DNA of 64,000 nt from Oleispirillum sp963668495 (GTDB lineage: Bacteria > Pseudomonadota > Alphaproteobacteria > Rhodospirillales > Rhodospirillaceae). Location of the stretch: positions 310,001 to 374,000 of the forward strand of contig OY764545.1 of NCBI GenBank assembly GCA_963668495.1. The letters are read 5' to 3'. The stretch's first letter is position 1; each line of letters opens with the position of its first letter. This document shows, piece by piece, positions 53,140 through 61,919 of this stretch. The position numbers and the translations under genes are program-made. Under the pieces are notes generated by a model. It ran no database searches. It was not told where the DNA came from and saw only the letters and a program-made list of their open reading frames with translations.

Positions 53140-53424
53140 ATGAGCGACGTGATCTTTGATAAAGTTCAAAATTTGCTGCAAACCGTTTCTAATGACGTGA
53201 CAAAGATGCACGAAGAAAGCCAAAGCAACAACGAAATCTACCTTGAAGCACTTGATGACTTGGCGGCAAACATTCTTGGTCTGCAATCCATTATCGCAGC
53301 AATGGTGAAACAATATCCCGTCAATGCAGATGATGCCAAAGCCTGGCTTCAGGAAAGCATGACCCCTGATGCAGAAGGCACAGAAAAAGCCGAAGCTGTC
53401 GTTGATTACCTTCTGCAGCAATAA
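53140..53424 (+). CDS. Small hypothetical protein
   Basis: A 94-residue, acidic, helix-rich protein with no signal or membrane part. Heptad-like spacing in FDKVQNLLQTVSNDVTKMHEES and LDDLAANILGLQSIIAAMV suggests a helical bundle or oligomer. I do not recognise the family. GGGGACC precedes the ATG and a strong terminator follows, so it is a single-gene unit between two glycosylation blocks. Confidence 0.72.
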   Translation: MSDVIFDKVQNLLQTVSNDVTKMHEESQSNNEIYLEALDDLAANILGLQSIIAAMVKQYPVNADDAKAWLQESMTPDAEGTEKAEAVVDYLLQQ

Positions 53425-53449
53425 GCCTCGGCACCCCCGAACTGGATCT

Positions 53450-53479
53450 AACGCAAAGGGTGTTCCCTTTGCGTTTTGC
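53450..53479 (+). terminator. Intrinsic terminator of the small gene
   Basis: AACGCAAAGGG / CCCTTTGCGTT, an 11-bp stem with loop TGTT and following TTTG. The T-tract continues from the stem. It may also end the minus-strand sugar operon, though without T there. Confidence 0.8.
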
Positions 53480-53513
53480 TGTCCGGCAGACAGTTGAACT
53501 GCCCAGCCTCGCT

Positions 53514-54227
53514 CTACACTGTTTTCACAAAATACTTGCTCAGAAACTCAAGAACCTTGGGGTTCTTTAGCATGTCCGAAACATCGAACGCAGCCCAATC
53601 TTCCTGAATCGGGATGATTGTAACATCATCCGTAAAGCTGACATTCCCATCCAACAAATGCACAGGGAACACCGCCCCAAGGCCCAGCATTTCCTGCAGC
53701 ATAATAACGTCTGGGGTTTCCCCGGAACCGGACAATCTTTCCAAAGCCTCTTCCGGGTGAGATTTTCGCCAGAACGTGTATTTATTTGTCTTGCACGGAA
53801 CAACAATAGATTCAGGATTGGCAGAGGAAATTCTTGATATCTCGGTAAGATAACCATCAGGACGCAATGGGTGTGTCTGTTCAAATAAGGCCAAATGGGT
53901 TGCTGATATAGCCTCATCCGGCAAGGCTTTAGCCACATACTCCAGCACGTTTAAGACGGTAACGTTTTTCGCACTCAGCTCTTCCGGTCTTTTCAACAGG
54001 AAACACTTACCCGTCCATTTGTCGAGGTACGGTAAGAATCTGTCATCATCATAAGCCACGATGACGCCAGAAAGGCCTTCCTTCTGACACAGCGTCGTAA
54101 GGGTAAAATCCCACAGTGGAGCATTATCCAAAGTAAAAACAGGGACGCCATCAGCGTCAAAACAATCCACATAACGCAGCGGGACAACACCAATTAGCTG
54201 AAAAGCAAGATCATCATGTTTTGTCAT
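53514..54227 (-). CDS. Degenerate CMP-sugar cytidylyltransferase-like protein
   Basis: A 237-residue protein with the general layout of NeuA-type cytidylyltransferases: beta start (IGVVPLRYV), APLWDFTLTTL, HLALFEQTHPLRPDGYLTEI (like T-x-P-L-R near the centre) and KNPKVLEFLSKYF at the end. The CTP-binding segment R-x-G-S-x-x-x-x-K-N, intact in the paralogue at 59.4-60.1 kb, is missing. It may have changed function or be inactive. It is last in the sugar operon, two bases after the GT2 stop. Confidence 0.55.
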   Translation of the reverse strand: MTKHDDLAFQLIGVVPLRYVDCFDADGVPVFTLDNAPLWDFTLTTLCQKEGLSGVIVAYDDDRFLPYLDKWTGKCFLLKRPEELSAKNVTVLNVLEYVAKALPDEAISATHLALFEQTHPLRPDGYLTEISRISSANPESIVVPCKTNKYTFWRKSHPEEALERLSGSGETPDVIMLQEMLGLGAVFPVHLLDGNVSFTDDVTIIPIQEDWAAFDVSDMLKNPKVLEFLSKYFVKTV

Positions 54228-54229
54228 AG

Positions 54230-54910
54230 CTAGAGATCACTCCGTATCAGCTCAATCATCCTGACAACACGGGCAGCCCGTTCTTGATTACCACTATGAT
54301 GAATGCCGTGGAAGTGGAACACACTCGCCGTCGGCTCATATATGATTTTACCACCAGTTTTCTGTATCTGCTTGGCCCATTCCTGATCTTCCACACCATT
54401 AATGGTTTCACTGAACGGATTTTGTTCCCAAGCAGCACGCCGTATCATGGAATTGGCATTATGGAAGAAAAAATCACGTTTCTGAATTTTCCGATCCAGA
54501 CCAAAGGTGATCCACAAATCCCGTTTATCAACATCAGCGGTATCTGGCAGCGGTTCCTGTCGCCCATAGACCCCCATAACGGCAGGATCATGGAAATGTA
54601 GCTCCATATTGGAAAGCCAGTGGTCGTTTACCGGGATACAATGGCCCGACAAAATGGCAATCAGCCCACCAGTCGCCTGTTCTATGCCAAGATTCAGAGC
54701 CTTGGAGAAATGGAAATCGCGGCGACCAATGCTGATAACTTTCACGTCAAATTGTTTGGCAATTTCTAAAGTTCCATCATCGGACTCATTGTCGACAAGA
54801 ACAATTTCCACATCGCAATAGTTCTGCAACGAGACCGCACGCAAGCAACCGCCAATCCAGCGTGCCTCGTTACAAGTCCTGATGATTACTGAGATTTTTT
54901 GCCCAAGCAT
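54230..54910 (-). CDS. Glycosyltransferase family 2
   Basis: A 226-residue GT-A enzyme. Motifs are SVIIRTCNEARWIGGCLRAV at the N-terminus, VLVDNESDDGT (about 38-47), ALNLGIEQATGGLIAILSGHC and the acceptor-side GVEDQEW. It is probably a cytoplasmic transferase of an activated sugar. GGAAGAGG precedes the ATG. It overlaps the SAF-domain gene by 25 bases. Confidence 0.85.
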   Translation of the reverse strand: MLGQKISVIIRTCNEARWIGGCLRAVSLQNYCDVEIVLVDNESDDGTLEIAKQFDVKVISIGRRDFHFSKALNLGIEQATGGLIAILSGHCIPVNDHWLSNMELHFHDPAVMGVYGRQEPLPDTADVDKRDLWITFGLDRKIQKRDFFFHNANSMIRRAAWEQNPFSETINGVEDQEWAKQIQKTGGKIIYEPTASVFHFHGIHHSGNQERAARVVRMIELIRSDL

Positions 54911-55713
54911 GCCTCTTCCTGACTTAGCAAATATCCAAACGTTAAAGGCTCTCCGGCTTTCAGGTCATACCGCATCACAAGCCCCGTGAGTTTCGGCAGC
55001 AAGAATGGTGAAAGGCCTTTTTCATGCGTAATCGCAACAGTCAGCGACGTTTCATCAAGCACTTCCTGCGCAGATAGATCATGAACCGGGACAAGGCTGG
55101 CATGGCGTCCGGTCAGGGCATCCAATTCTTCGACCGATCCGGGCCGATCTTGCAAATACGGCGCGGCATGGACCCGCAGGACACCCAGCATTTCATGCAC
55201 GCGACGATCATTCCAAACAATGCCCATCGCCCCCATGCCAACTGCGGCAGCCAATATCTGGGGCCGAGGAGAGGCAACCGCAAAGTCGTATTTCTGCTGC
55301 CGCAACCATGACATTTGCGCGATGGCCGTGAAATAGTCGTCACCAATATCTTCATAGACCAAGGTGATGTTTTCTGAGGCCAGAAGATCAAGGCCGTATT
55401 CAATTTCCTGAACCTTCAATCCCTGCACGGAAATATAGATGTGTTCAGCCTCATCCAATAGCGGCACTAAGACTTTCAGGAAACCATTCATCCCGCCCCG
55501 CAACAGGACCGAATAAGCGCGATCCCCGAATAGGCTTTCCCCATCGCGAAGGACTAAGTCGCGTGTCAAATCCACCAGAACCGATGCGGATTGCGGTATG
55601 TCCGACATATGATCCTGTGAGGTCACAAGATAACCAAACGACGTCGTCGCACGATATACGTCCGGTATATCCGGCAATATCCCCACTGGGGTCCAGACAC
55701 GAAGCGGTTTCAC
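54886..55713 (-). CDS. Protein with C-terminal SAF (NeuB-type antifreeze-like) domain
   Basis: A 275-residue protein. The last 60 residues (LTVAITHEKGLSPFLLPKLT, then MRYDLKAGEPLTFGYL) look like the SAF domain that follows the barrel in sialic acid synthases. The first 200 residues are an alpha/beta domain that I cannot place; it lacks clear NeuB catalytic motifs. GTG overlaps the stop of the UxaA gene (GTGA), with AGGAG eight bases before it. A longer frame from 55734 is less likely. Tight coupling to a UxaA-type dehydratase, itself SAF-bearing, suggests joint action on one substrate. Confidence 0.6.
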   Translation of the reverse strand: MKPLRVWTPVGILPDIPDVYRATTSFGYLVTSQDHMSDIPQSASVLVDLTRDLVLRDGESLFGDRAYSVLLRGGMNGFLKVLVPLLDEAEHIYISVQGLKVQEIEYGLDLLASENITLVYEDIGDDYFTAIAQMSWLRQQKYDFAVASPRPQILAAAVGMGAMGIVWNDRRVHEMLGVLRVHAAPYLQDRPGSVEELDALTGRHASLVPVHDLSAQEVLDETSLTVAITHEKGLSPFLLPKLTGLVMRYDLKAGEPLTFGYLLSQEEACLGKKSQ

Positions 55714-57236
55714 ATTACGGCTCCTGTACACCACGGAACAAATTCTTCATCACCATAGCCCCAAACCTCACTCCATGTTTGTTTGCCGGATGCAACAGCG
55801 ATCATCGCCTGATAAATCTGTTCCCCTTTGGCTTCGATGCTTGTGATCCCCTGTGCAATATCACCGCAGTTGATATCAATATCTTCCGGCATCGCCTCAT
55901 AGAGTTCAGAATTGGTCGATAACTTCAAACAGGGAACAATTGCGCTCCCGAATGCGGAACCGCGCCCAGTTGTGAAACCGATTAACGTCGCCCCGGCCGC
56001 AATCTGCCCTGTACAGGAACATGGGTCGTATCCGGGGCTATCCATGAAGTAAAAGCCCGGACACTGGGGCTTTTGCGCATAATCCAGAACACCTGACAGT
56101 GGGCTCATACCGCCTTTGGCGACGGCTCCCAGTGATTTTTCAACAATGTTGGTCAGACCGCCCGCTTTATTGCCGGGCGCAGGATTGTTGTTGATTTCTC
56201 CCCCCCTTAACCGAACGTATTCTTCCCACCATGCAATTTTTGCCCGAAGCGCATCCTTAACGTGCCCTGATACGGCACGCCCCAACAACAAACTCTCCGC
56301 ACCATAAATTTCCGGTGTTTCCGCCAGAATCGAAGTCCCTCCGCATTCGACCAGCAAATCAGAGGCTTTGCCCAAAGCAGGGTTTGCTGTGATGCCGGAC
56401 AAGCCATCGGAGCCACCACACTGCAAAGCCAGCATCAAATCCGACACCGGGCAGTTCTCCCTATGCAGGGTTCCAACCTCTGCTGCAATTTCCCGGACGA
56501 GCTCGATACCCTTGCGGATGGTTGCACCAGTTCCTCCGGCCTTTTGTATATTTAATTTCCGGAGAACAGCCGAAGGCTGATAGTTGTCGAGAATCACATC
56601 AATGCCCGTCATCTCACACCCAAGCCCGACAAGAAGCACACCGACCACGTTGGGATGAGTAATATATCCCCGTAATGTATGTTGCAGCCGCTGGACATCG
56701 GCCTTCCCCATGCCACATCCAACGCTGTGGGTGACGGGGACAATCGCATCTAGGGAAGGAAATTGCTCTGCAATCCCGGACTGTCGGATCTGGCGGACAA
56801 TGGCCTGTGTGACGGTCGCCGAACAGTTTACCGTGGACACCACCAAAACAACATTTCGTGTCCCGGATCGTCCGGATTTTCTTTTATAGCCAAGATAACA
56901 GTCCTGCTTAGTCTCTTGCCCATGACGATCACTGCTAAGGGCTCTATTCAGTCCGGCAACAGTTGCAACGGTGTCAACAACACTCGGCAGTTCCGTATTG
57001 TGCTCGTGGACCCAATCCCCCGCCCGAATTGCCTCGGTCGCAGTTGCAATGACATGGCCATTCTTGATCACAGCCCCACCCTTGGGAATATGAACAAGGG
57101 CAAATTTATGTCCCTGCGGGATATCCGACCATAAGGTGACATTTGCCTCAGAAACCGCGACAGTCGTTCCCGCCTGCAATGGGCGCATGGCAACCGCGAT
57201 AGTATCATGTTCCGCTAGTTTGATGACTGTGGTCAT
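55710..57236 (-). CDS. UxaA-family altronate/galactarate dehydratase-like enzyme
   Basis: A 508-residue enzyme with an N-terminal SAF domain (about 1-95, DTIAVAMRPLQAGTTV) and the catalytic part of the altronate dehydratase family: GYKRKSGRSGTRN, VPVTHSVGCGM, CGGSDGLSGITANPA, FYFMDSPGYDP and FTTGRGSAFG. Known members remove water from sugar acids (altronate, galactarate) to give 2-keto-3-deoxy sugar acids. Here it sits not with hexuronate catabolism but in a CMP-sugar and transferase operon. AAGG precedes the ATG. The substrate is unknown; a role in making a keto-deoxy sugar acid for a glycan is inferred. Confidence 0.82.
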   Translation of the reverse strand: MTTVIKLAEHDTIAVAMRPLQAGTTVAVSEANVTLWSDIPQGHKFALVHIPKGGAVIKNGHVIATATEAIRAGDWVHEHNTELPSVVDTVATVAGLNRALSSDRHGQETKQDCYLGYKRKSGRSGTRNVVLVVSTVNCSATVTQAIVRQIRQSGIAEQFPSLDAIVPVTHSVGCGMGKADVQRLQHTLRGYITHPNVVGVLLVGLGCEMTGIDVILDNYQPSAVLRKLNIQKAGGTGATIRKGIELVREIAAEVGTLHRENCPVSDLMLALQCGGSDGLSGITANPALGKASDLLVECGGTSILAETPEIYGAESLLLGRAVSGHVKDALRAKIAWWEEYVRLRGGEINNNPAPGNKAGGLTNIVEKSLGAVAKGGMSPLSGVLDYAQKPQCPGFYFMDSPGYDPCSCTGQIAAGATLIGFTTGRGSAFGSAIVPCLKLSTNSELYEAMPEDIDINCGDIAQGITSIEAKGEQIYQAMIAVASGKQTWSEVWGYGDEEFVPWCTGAVM

Positions 57237-57257
57237 GAATGCACCTTTGCAACCAAG

Positions 57258-58169
57258 CTAAATGTTTTCGAACCAATACGGCAGGTTGGGGTAGAGCAAG
57301 GATTCTTTACTTCCAGAATACAGCTGTGCTCCAAACCCGTTCAGAACATGTTCCTGAAAAGCATATAAAAATTCATCAATCGGCACGGAACGATCACGCA
57401 AGAAAAACGTTTTGTCCGCGGTTGAGTGTCGATTGGCCTTCTCGCGCTTGATCTGAGGCATTAAATCGTCAGGAACCCTTGGCCTAATTTCATCAAAGAA
57501 ATAGGTCATGTCTTTCAGGTCGACACCAAGCAAAACAATATTCTTATACCCGGCAACAGCGGCAAACGACACCGCAAGGGCCATGGTAGACATATGGTGC
57601 AGCAAAAAAGAAAAATCCGTGCGCGTCAGTAGTCCTTGCTCTTGAACAGATTGAAGTGCCGAACAAAGAAACTCCGTATCTGTCGCCGGGAAATGAGACG
57701 GCGCATTCAAAAAAGTTTGCCCTCGCAGGGCAGAAGGGTACGCAGACAACGGCACACCCGCCATCAAGGCTTGGCGAACATCATAGATAAGTGGCAATTC
57801 GGGGTGGTCACCGTAGCGATACTGTAATAGGCAAAAGTACCTTTGCAATTCTTCCGCCTGAAGCCACGGCTCATGCACAAAAAAAACATTCGGAATGACA
57901 TCAAGCAACAGAGAGTAATTCAGACCAATCACATCCCCGGTATCTCGCAATACCCCAACGCCACCCGGTATATGATTTATGGATTGACCGCTACCAAGAA
58001 TATAAACCGTATCATGGGTTTTGAAGAGATCGACCGACAGGTCACTCATGGACCGAAAACCTGTGTCCTCATTTCGACACAGTGCCCTGACCTGCTCCGT
58101 AAGTTCACGGCTTTCAAGAATATCGGCCTGCAATCGCTCGCCCTGATCTTGGGCAGGTACACTGTCCAT
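57258..58169 (-). CDS. GT42-like (Cst-type) putative glycosyltransferase
   Basis: A 303-residue protein. VYILGSGQSIN (about 55-65) resembles the nucleotide loop (AGNGPSL) of Cst-type sialyltransferases. GLNYSLLLDVIPNVFFVHEPW, then AVAGYKNIVLLGVDLKDMTYFF, then NRHSTADKT resemble their N-x-F, G-Y-x-x-I-Y-L-x-G-x-D-F and H-S blocks in order. The same fold occurs in DUF115/Maf motility-associated proteins, so either is possible. GGAG precedes the ATG. Place among CMP-sugar and UxaA genes supports transfer of an acidic sugar. Confidence 0.55.
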   Translation of the reverse strand: MDSVPAQDQGERLQADILESRELTEQVRALCRNEDTGFRSMSDLSVDLFKTHDTVYILGSGQSINHIPGGVGVLRDTGDVIGLNYSLLLDVIPNVFFVHEPWLQAEELQRYFCLLQYRYGDHPELPLIYDVRQALMAGVPLSAYPSALRGQTFLNAPSHFPATDTEFLCSALQSVQEQGLLTRTDFSFLLHHMSTMALAVSFAAVAGYKNIVLLGVDLKDMTYFFDEIRPRVPDDLMPQIKREKANRHSTADKTFFLRDRSVPIDEFLYAFQEHVLNGFGAQLYSGSKESLLYPNLPYWFENI

Positions 58170-58180
58170 AGCTCAACTCC

Positions 58181-59392
58181 CTAAGATTCAAGTATGTCTT
58201 CAGCCAAAGTAACCATAACCTTGCGGCTATCCGACTGTAGGCTTTTCCTTGCCGCATCAATAACTGCGGTTGAAATCACCCCTTCACGAAAATCCGTACA
58301 CTGAACATCGCAGTCCAACACACCCTTCGCTGCACCTTGTGCATGACATGCCTGCTGCAAGAATTGCAGGATACTGCGAATGCCATAGCCAGAGAAACGC
58401 AGACTTCCTCCGTCTTGACTGTACAGCCCCTGAGTAAAGTAGGGGTTCAGGTCGCGAACCGGCACACCATCCGTCAACAATTGCACACCACGATGTTTCT
58501 GATCCAAATCCAAGCGCCCAGAAGACCCGACTACGGATATTTTTTGATCCGAGACTGCAGATGACACATCCGGGTCAATCCAGTTGGACATATGCGTTGA
58601 CACAAAGCAGCCTCCATCCGGGCGCAGCCATTCAACAACCACTTGCATGGAATCCCAAGTATCTATCCCCCGTGAGACGAGGTAATCCTTCTGCCCCCAC
58701 GCAGTGACTGCCATGGGCTTAAATCCTGTCGCCCAATACAACAGGTCAACATAGTGGACGCCAAGGTATTGGAATATATTACTTTTATTGGACCATGACC
58801 GAAATTCATGCTCTGGGATACGTTTTTGCTGACTATAGGTCACAGTCGCATACTGAAGCTTCCCCAAAGACCCTTTTCGAATTTCAGAAAAGAGGACCAA
58901 GTTAGACTCATCCAGCCGTTTGTGAAATTCAACCTGAGCGACGACCCCTGCCGTCTTCGCAGCCGCATACATCCTGAGCGCCCCAGCCAATGAGGATGCC
59001 ATGGGCTTCACAACAAGAATGTGGACACCTGCTTCAGCCAAGTCGACACAGATATCTTCATGCAGATGATCCGGAACCGATACACAGGCAGCCTGACACC
59101 CCGTGTCTGCTGCCAGTTTTCCTAAATCATCACTGGGTTCCAAGGCCTGCAAAGCGACCCCAGTCAGCCCCATATCATCGGCAAGGTCGCGAAGGGCACG
59201 AACGGCGTACTCCGCAGTTTCTTTGGATGTAGTGACAACACATATCCGCTGGACAAGGCCTTTACGCACGCCTTCCAGCAATGCCGGACCAATGGTCCCA
59301 TGATAGCCTTTGCTGTCCCCCCTGACATACATACCGGCACCGACCACAAGGACGCTTAACCCTTCTGGAATGTGGGAAACCGCTTCAGCCAC
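58181..59392 (-). CDS. Gfo/Idh/MocA-family oxidoreductase
   Basis: A 403-residue NAD(P)-dependent sugar oxidoreductase. The N-terminal Rossmann part shows VLVVGAGMYVRG and VSVPDHLHEDICVDLAEAGVHILVVKPMA, in which the K-P pair is the family's catalytic motif. The C-terminal domain has EFHKRLDESN and GVHYVDLLYWATG. In sugar operons such enzymes oxidise or reduce nucleotide-sugars or free sugars. The GTG start has AGGAGG; it overlaps the CMP-sugar synthetase stop by 8 bases. Confidence 0.87.
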   Translation of the reverse strand: MAEAVSHIPEGLSVLVVGAGMYVRGDSKGYHGTIGPALLEGVRKGLVQRICVVTTSKETAEYAVRALRDLADDMGLTGVALQALEPSDDLGKLAADTGCQAACVSVPDHLHEDICVDLAEAGVHILVVKPMASSLAGALRMYAAAKTAGVVAQVEFHKRLDESNLVLFSEIRKGSLGKLQYATVTYSQQKRIPEHEFRSWSNKSNIFQYLGVHYVDLLYWATGFKPMAVTAWGQKDYLVSRGIDTWDSMQVVVEWLRPDGGCFVSTHMSNWIDPDVSSAVSDQKISVVGSSGRLDLDQKHRGVQLLTDGVPVRDLNPYFTQGLYSQDGGSLRFSGYGIRSILQFLQQACHAQGAAKGVLDCDVQCTDFREGVISTAVIDAARKSLQSDSRKVMVTLAEDILES

Positions 59393-60089
59393 CTTTCACC
59401 TCCTGCGCAACCATCACTGCTTCGATAAAGTCCAAGTCCTCTTGGAACTTAACCATAGCACCGGAGGTTTTTGAGATTGGATAGGCAGAAAAATTTCCGC
59501 AGAACATGGCATACCCGCGTTCATCATACTCACGGACAAAGGTTTCTTTCCGCCACACCATCAAGGCATAATTAAACAAATCAATGGGCGGCAGGTCTTG
59601 GGTTTTGGCAAATTTTTCTTGCCGCGAATAATTGAGAGGCTGCCCATCAATTTCAGCATGCGAATACCGCCGTTCACATGTCACCAGACTATCCAAACCG
59701 TGGGCATGAAAATAGGCCAAAGCATTGGCTATATCCGCCGGAGTTTGCAGAGGGGTTGTGGTATTGACCCAAGCCAAAATCGGCGCATCAAAATTTGACA
59801 AAAAGTCAGACACAACCTCATCGGAACGGACTTCACTGCCCCCCAACTCGGGCGGTCGCATATAAAACTCGGCCCCGGCAGCCTGACTGATTTCCGCAAA
59901 ATCCTGATGATCACCGTTGACGATAACACGGGAAAACGCATTGCTGTTCAGGGCTGCCTCAATAGCATAGGACATCAACGGACGCCCCCGCAGCATTGAA
60001 AGGTTTTTCTTGCGCAAACGCTGGCTGCCAATTCTGACCGGGATCATAGCCACAGGTTTGGCATCAGGTGAAGAAACTGAACCCGTCAT
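59385..60089 (-). CDS. CMP-sugar cytidylyltransferase (NeuA/PseF-like)
   Basis: A 234-residue enzyme that joins CMP from CTP to a nonulosonate or similar acidic sugar. The motif IPVRIGSQRLRKKNL (residues 16-30) is the family signature, followed by LMSYAIEAAL, SDEVVSDFL and TTTPLQTPADI. It may be specific for pseudaminate, legionaminate, or another ulosonate; sequence alone does not say. The ATG overlaps the previous stop (ATGA). Its presence shows that this operon makes a CMP-activated sugar. Confidence 0.88.
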   Translation of the reverse strand: MTGSVSSPDAKPVAMIPVRIGSQRLRKKNLSMLRGRPLMSYAIEAALNSNAFSRVIVNGDHQDFAEISQAAGAEFYMRPPELGGSEVRSDEVVSDFLSNFDAPILAWVNTTTPLQTPADIANALAYFHAHGLDSLVTCERRYSHAEIDGQPLNYSRQEKFAKTQDLPPIDLFNYALMVWRKETFVREYDERGYAMFCGNFSAYPISKTSGAMVKFQEDLDFIEAVMVAQEVKGG

Positions 60090-60874
60090 TCTTTTTTATC
60101 CGTAAACTGTTTTTTGCCCGCCTCGATAATTGCCTGATGTCTTTCGACCCGAATATCGTGTGATGGCGGACCGACATCGCGCTGCCCGATCCATGTGCTT
60201 TCCTGACCGGGGACGTACTGGCACAGCCCCCATTCGTGCAAAAATCCAGCGCAGTAGCCGCGCATTGTGTTTCGGTGAACTTGTGATCCTGTTTGACAGG
60301 AACTGACACCCAATAAATCGGGGTCCCACATCCGAAACACATTCATATAGTGATGAAACGGCATAAACCGTTGGTCCGCTGCAACGCCAAAAATATCGGC
60401 AACAATTCCCTTATCCTCATCAAATATCCAACGATCTTCAGAGAACAATACATGCGGAGACCCAGAAAACACGCCATACGCCAGCCCATCCCACGGCGAC
60501 TGCACCCCATAGTAACGGCGTGTGACCTCCACCATGGTTGGATACCATTTCGCATTGTAAAGGATGTCATCCTCAACAAAGCAAATGAACTCTGGGCAGT
60601 ATTTGTCTTGGATCAGCGTCGTTGCCAAATTCCGTGATGTCGCCGCCGACGTCGGATATGGCGTCCATATCACATCATCAACGTCACACCCTTTCAGCAG
60701 TTCTATTTTTTCCTGCCTTGGCGTTGCGTCGGAAACGACAATGCGCACACGATCCCGATATCTGCGCACTGCCAATGTCAGAGACATAAGCGACTGGAAG
60801 GCAACATCGTCACGCTCATAACTGACAAAAACAATAACAGTTTCCGGACTGTTCATCGATCGCTGCTGGCTCAT
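60086..60874 (-). CDS. GT2-like glycosyltransferase
   Basis: A 262-residue GT-A-type protein. The N-terminus is IVFVSYERDDVAFQSLMSL, and FVEDDILYNAKWYP (about 99-112) holds a DXD-like metal site (E-D-D). A Trp/Tyr/His-rich acceptor half follows. It lacks the full GT2 ending so the family is uncertain. It stands 22 bases after the STELLO-like gene and is coupled to the CMP-sugar synthetase gene. Confidence 0.65.
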   Translation of the reverse strand: MSQQRSMNSPETVIVFVSYERDDVAFQSLMSLTLAVRRYRDRVRIVVSDATPRQEKIELLKGCDVDDVIWTPYPTSAATSRNLATTLIQDKYCPEFICFVEDDILYNAKWYPTMVEVTRRYYGVQSPWDGLAYGVFSGSPHVLFSEDRWIFDEDKGIVADIFGVAADQRFMPFHHYMNVFRMWDPDLLGVSSCQTGSQVHRNTMRGYCAGFLHEWGLCQYVPGQESTWIGQRDVGPPSHDIRVERHQAIIEAGKKQFTDKKE

Positions 60875-60896
60875 ATCGCTTACTCACCTGATCCTG

Positions 60897-61907
60897 TTAA
60901 AAACCTAATGTTCTCATGTCAGTGCACCATGCCTCAAGCAATGGTGCTTCATCTTCCCCAATCCAGCCATTATCAATCAATGCATCATAGGCCGTTCTGA
61001 GGTTATCCAAGAGAAACGCAGGACCCGAGCGCAAGGGCAAATCAGACAGGAGGCGGCAAATCTTGTCATTATTTAGATAGCCCGGAATTTCCTGTTCGAA
61101 ATCCTTCATCAAATCATGCTCGTTGCGGTCTTGGCTTACCGTAGCCCGGTGATAAAGCACCGACCAATTGCATTCCCACGCCAATCTTTGGGCAACAAAG
61201 CTCCGCCAGATATCCGTCATGCGGAATGAGCATTTCGATGGCAAGTACATCAAAGGAAACGCTGGTTTCCACCATGACGTATTCTGGCTGTTAAACGGGC
61301 TCCACGTATTTTTGCCCAAGGCAACATCCGGCGCAGGGTCAAACACCACGGCCTCATCATCAAGCAATCTATATAAAGCATCCACATCAGGGCTTATATC
61401 AGCAAGCCCCTGCTGTATTGGCGCATCAACTTCTGAAGTCACATAGGCTGACCAGTCTGGATTAGCGGTTTTAACAACCGACAACGGTAGTCCTCTGGGC
61501 CAGACATGCTTTTCTGTGAAACGGCTATACACATTGACCCACCCAGCATCATTGACTTGGGCTGCCGAAACATGGCGCGTGCGCGGTGCGAAAAAGGTTT
61601 CGTAAGGGCTGTTATCATCATCACTTTCGACGATAATCTCACACCCGGCAGCAATGGCCTCAATATAACCAATATTCTTCCGGGAATAATGATTGTAGGG
61701 ACACGTCTTCGGAAAGCTCCATTTCATTTTTTCTGAAGCTTCGACGCTGATGTATTTCCCGACCGGCAGGCTGAAATCCTCCGGTGTTTTTTTGTCACCA
61801 ACAACATAAACCGACCAATCCCGTTCATGCCCACCCAATGCAAACGCTTTCAGTGCCTGACTTGGTTGAAAAATTGTTGTCGCAACAAAAGCAATCTTTT
61901 CTGCCAT
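60897..61907 (-). CDS. STELLO/DUF288-like putative glycosyltransferase
   Basis: A 336-residue protein. The piece YSRKNIGYIEAIAAGCEIIVESDDDN (about 74-99) is the kind of R-K-N-x-G-Y-...-D-D-D block found in STELLO and reversibly-glycosylated-protein-like families, with the D-D-D as metal site. N-terminal IAFVATTIFQPSQALKAF begins a GT-A-like fold. No membrane helix was seen. The substrate is unknown. AGAGGG precedes the ATG, 12 bases after the methyltransferase stop. Confidence 0.6.
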   Translation of the reverse strand: MAEKIAFVATTIFQPSQALKAFALGGHERDWSVYVVGDKKTPEDFSLPVGKYISVEASEKMKWSFPKTCPYNHYSRKNIGYIEAIAAGCEIIVESDDDNSPYETFFAPRTRHVSAAQVNDAGWVNVYSRFTEKHVWPRGLPLSVVKTANPDWSAYVTSEVDAPIQQGLADISPDVDALYRLLDDEAVVFDPAPDVALGKNTWSPFNSQNTSWWKPAFPLMYLPSKCSFRMTDIWRSFVAQRLAWECNWSVLYHRATVSQDRNEHDLMKDFEQEIPGYLNNDKICRLLSDLPLRSGPAFLLDNLRTAYDALIDNGWIGEDEAPLLEAWCTDMRTLGF

Positions 61908-61919
61908 TTTTTTCCCTCT

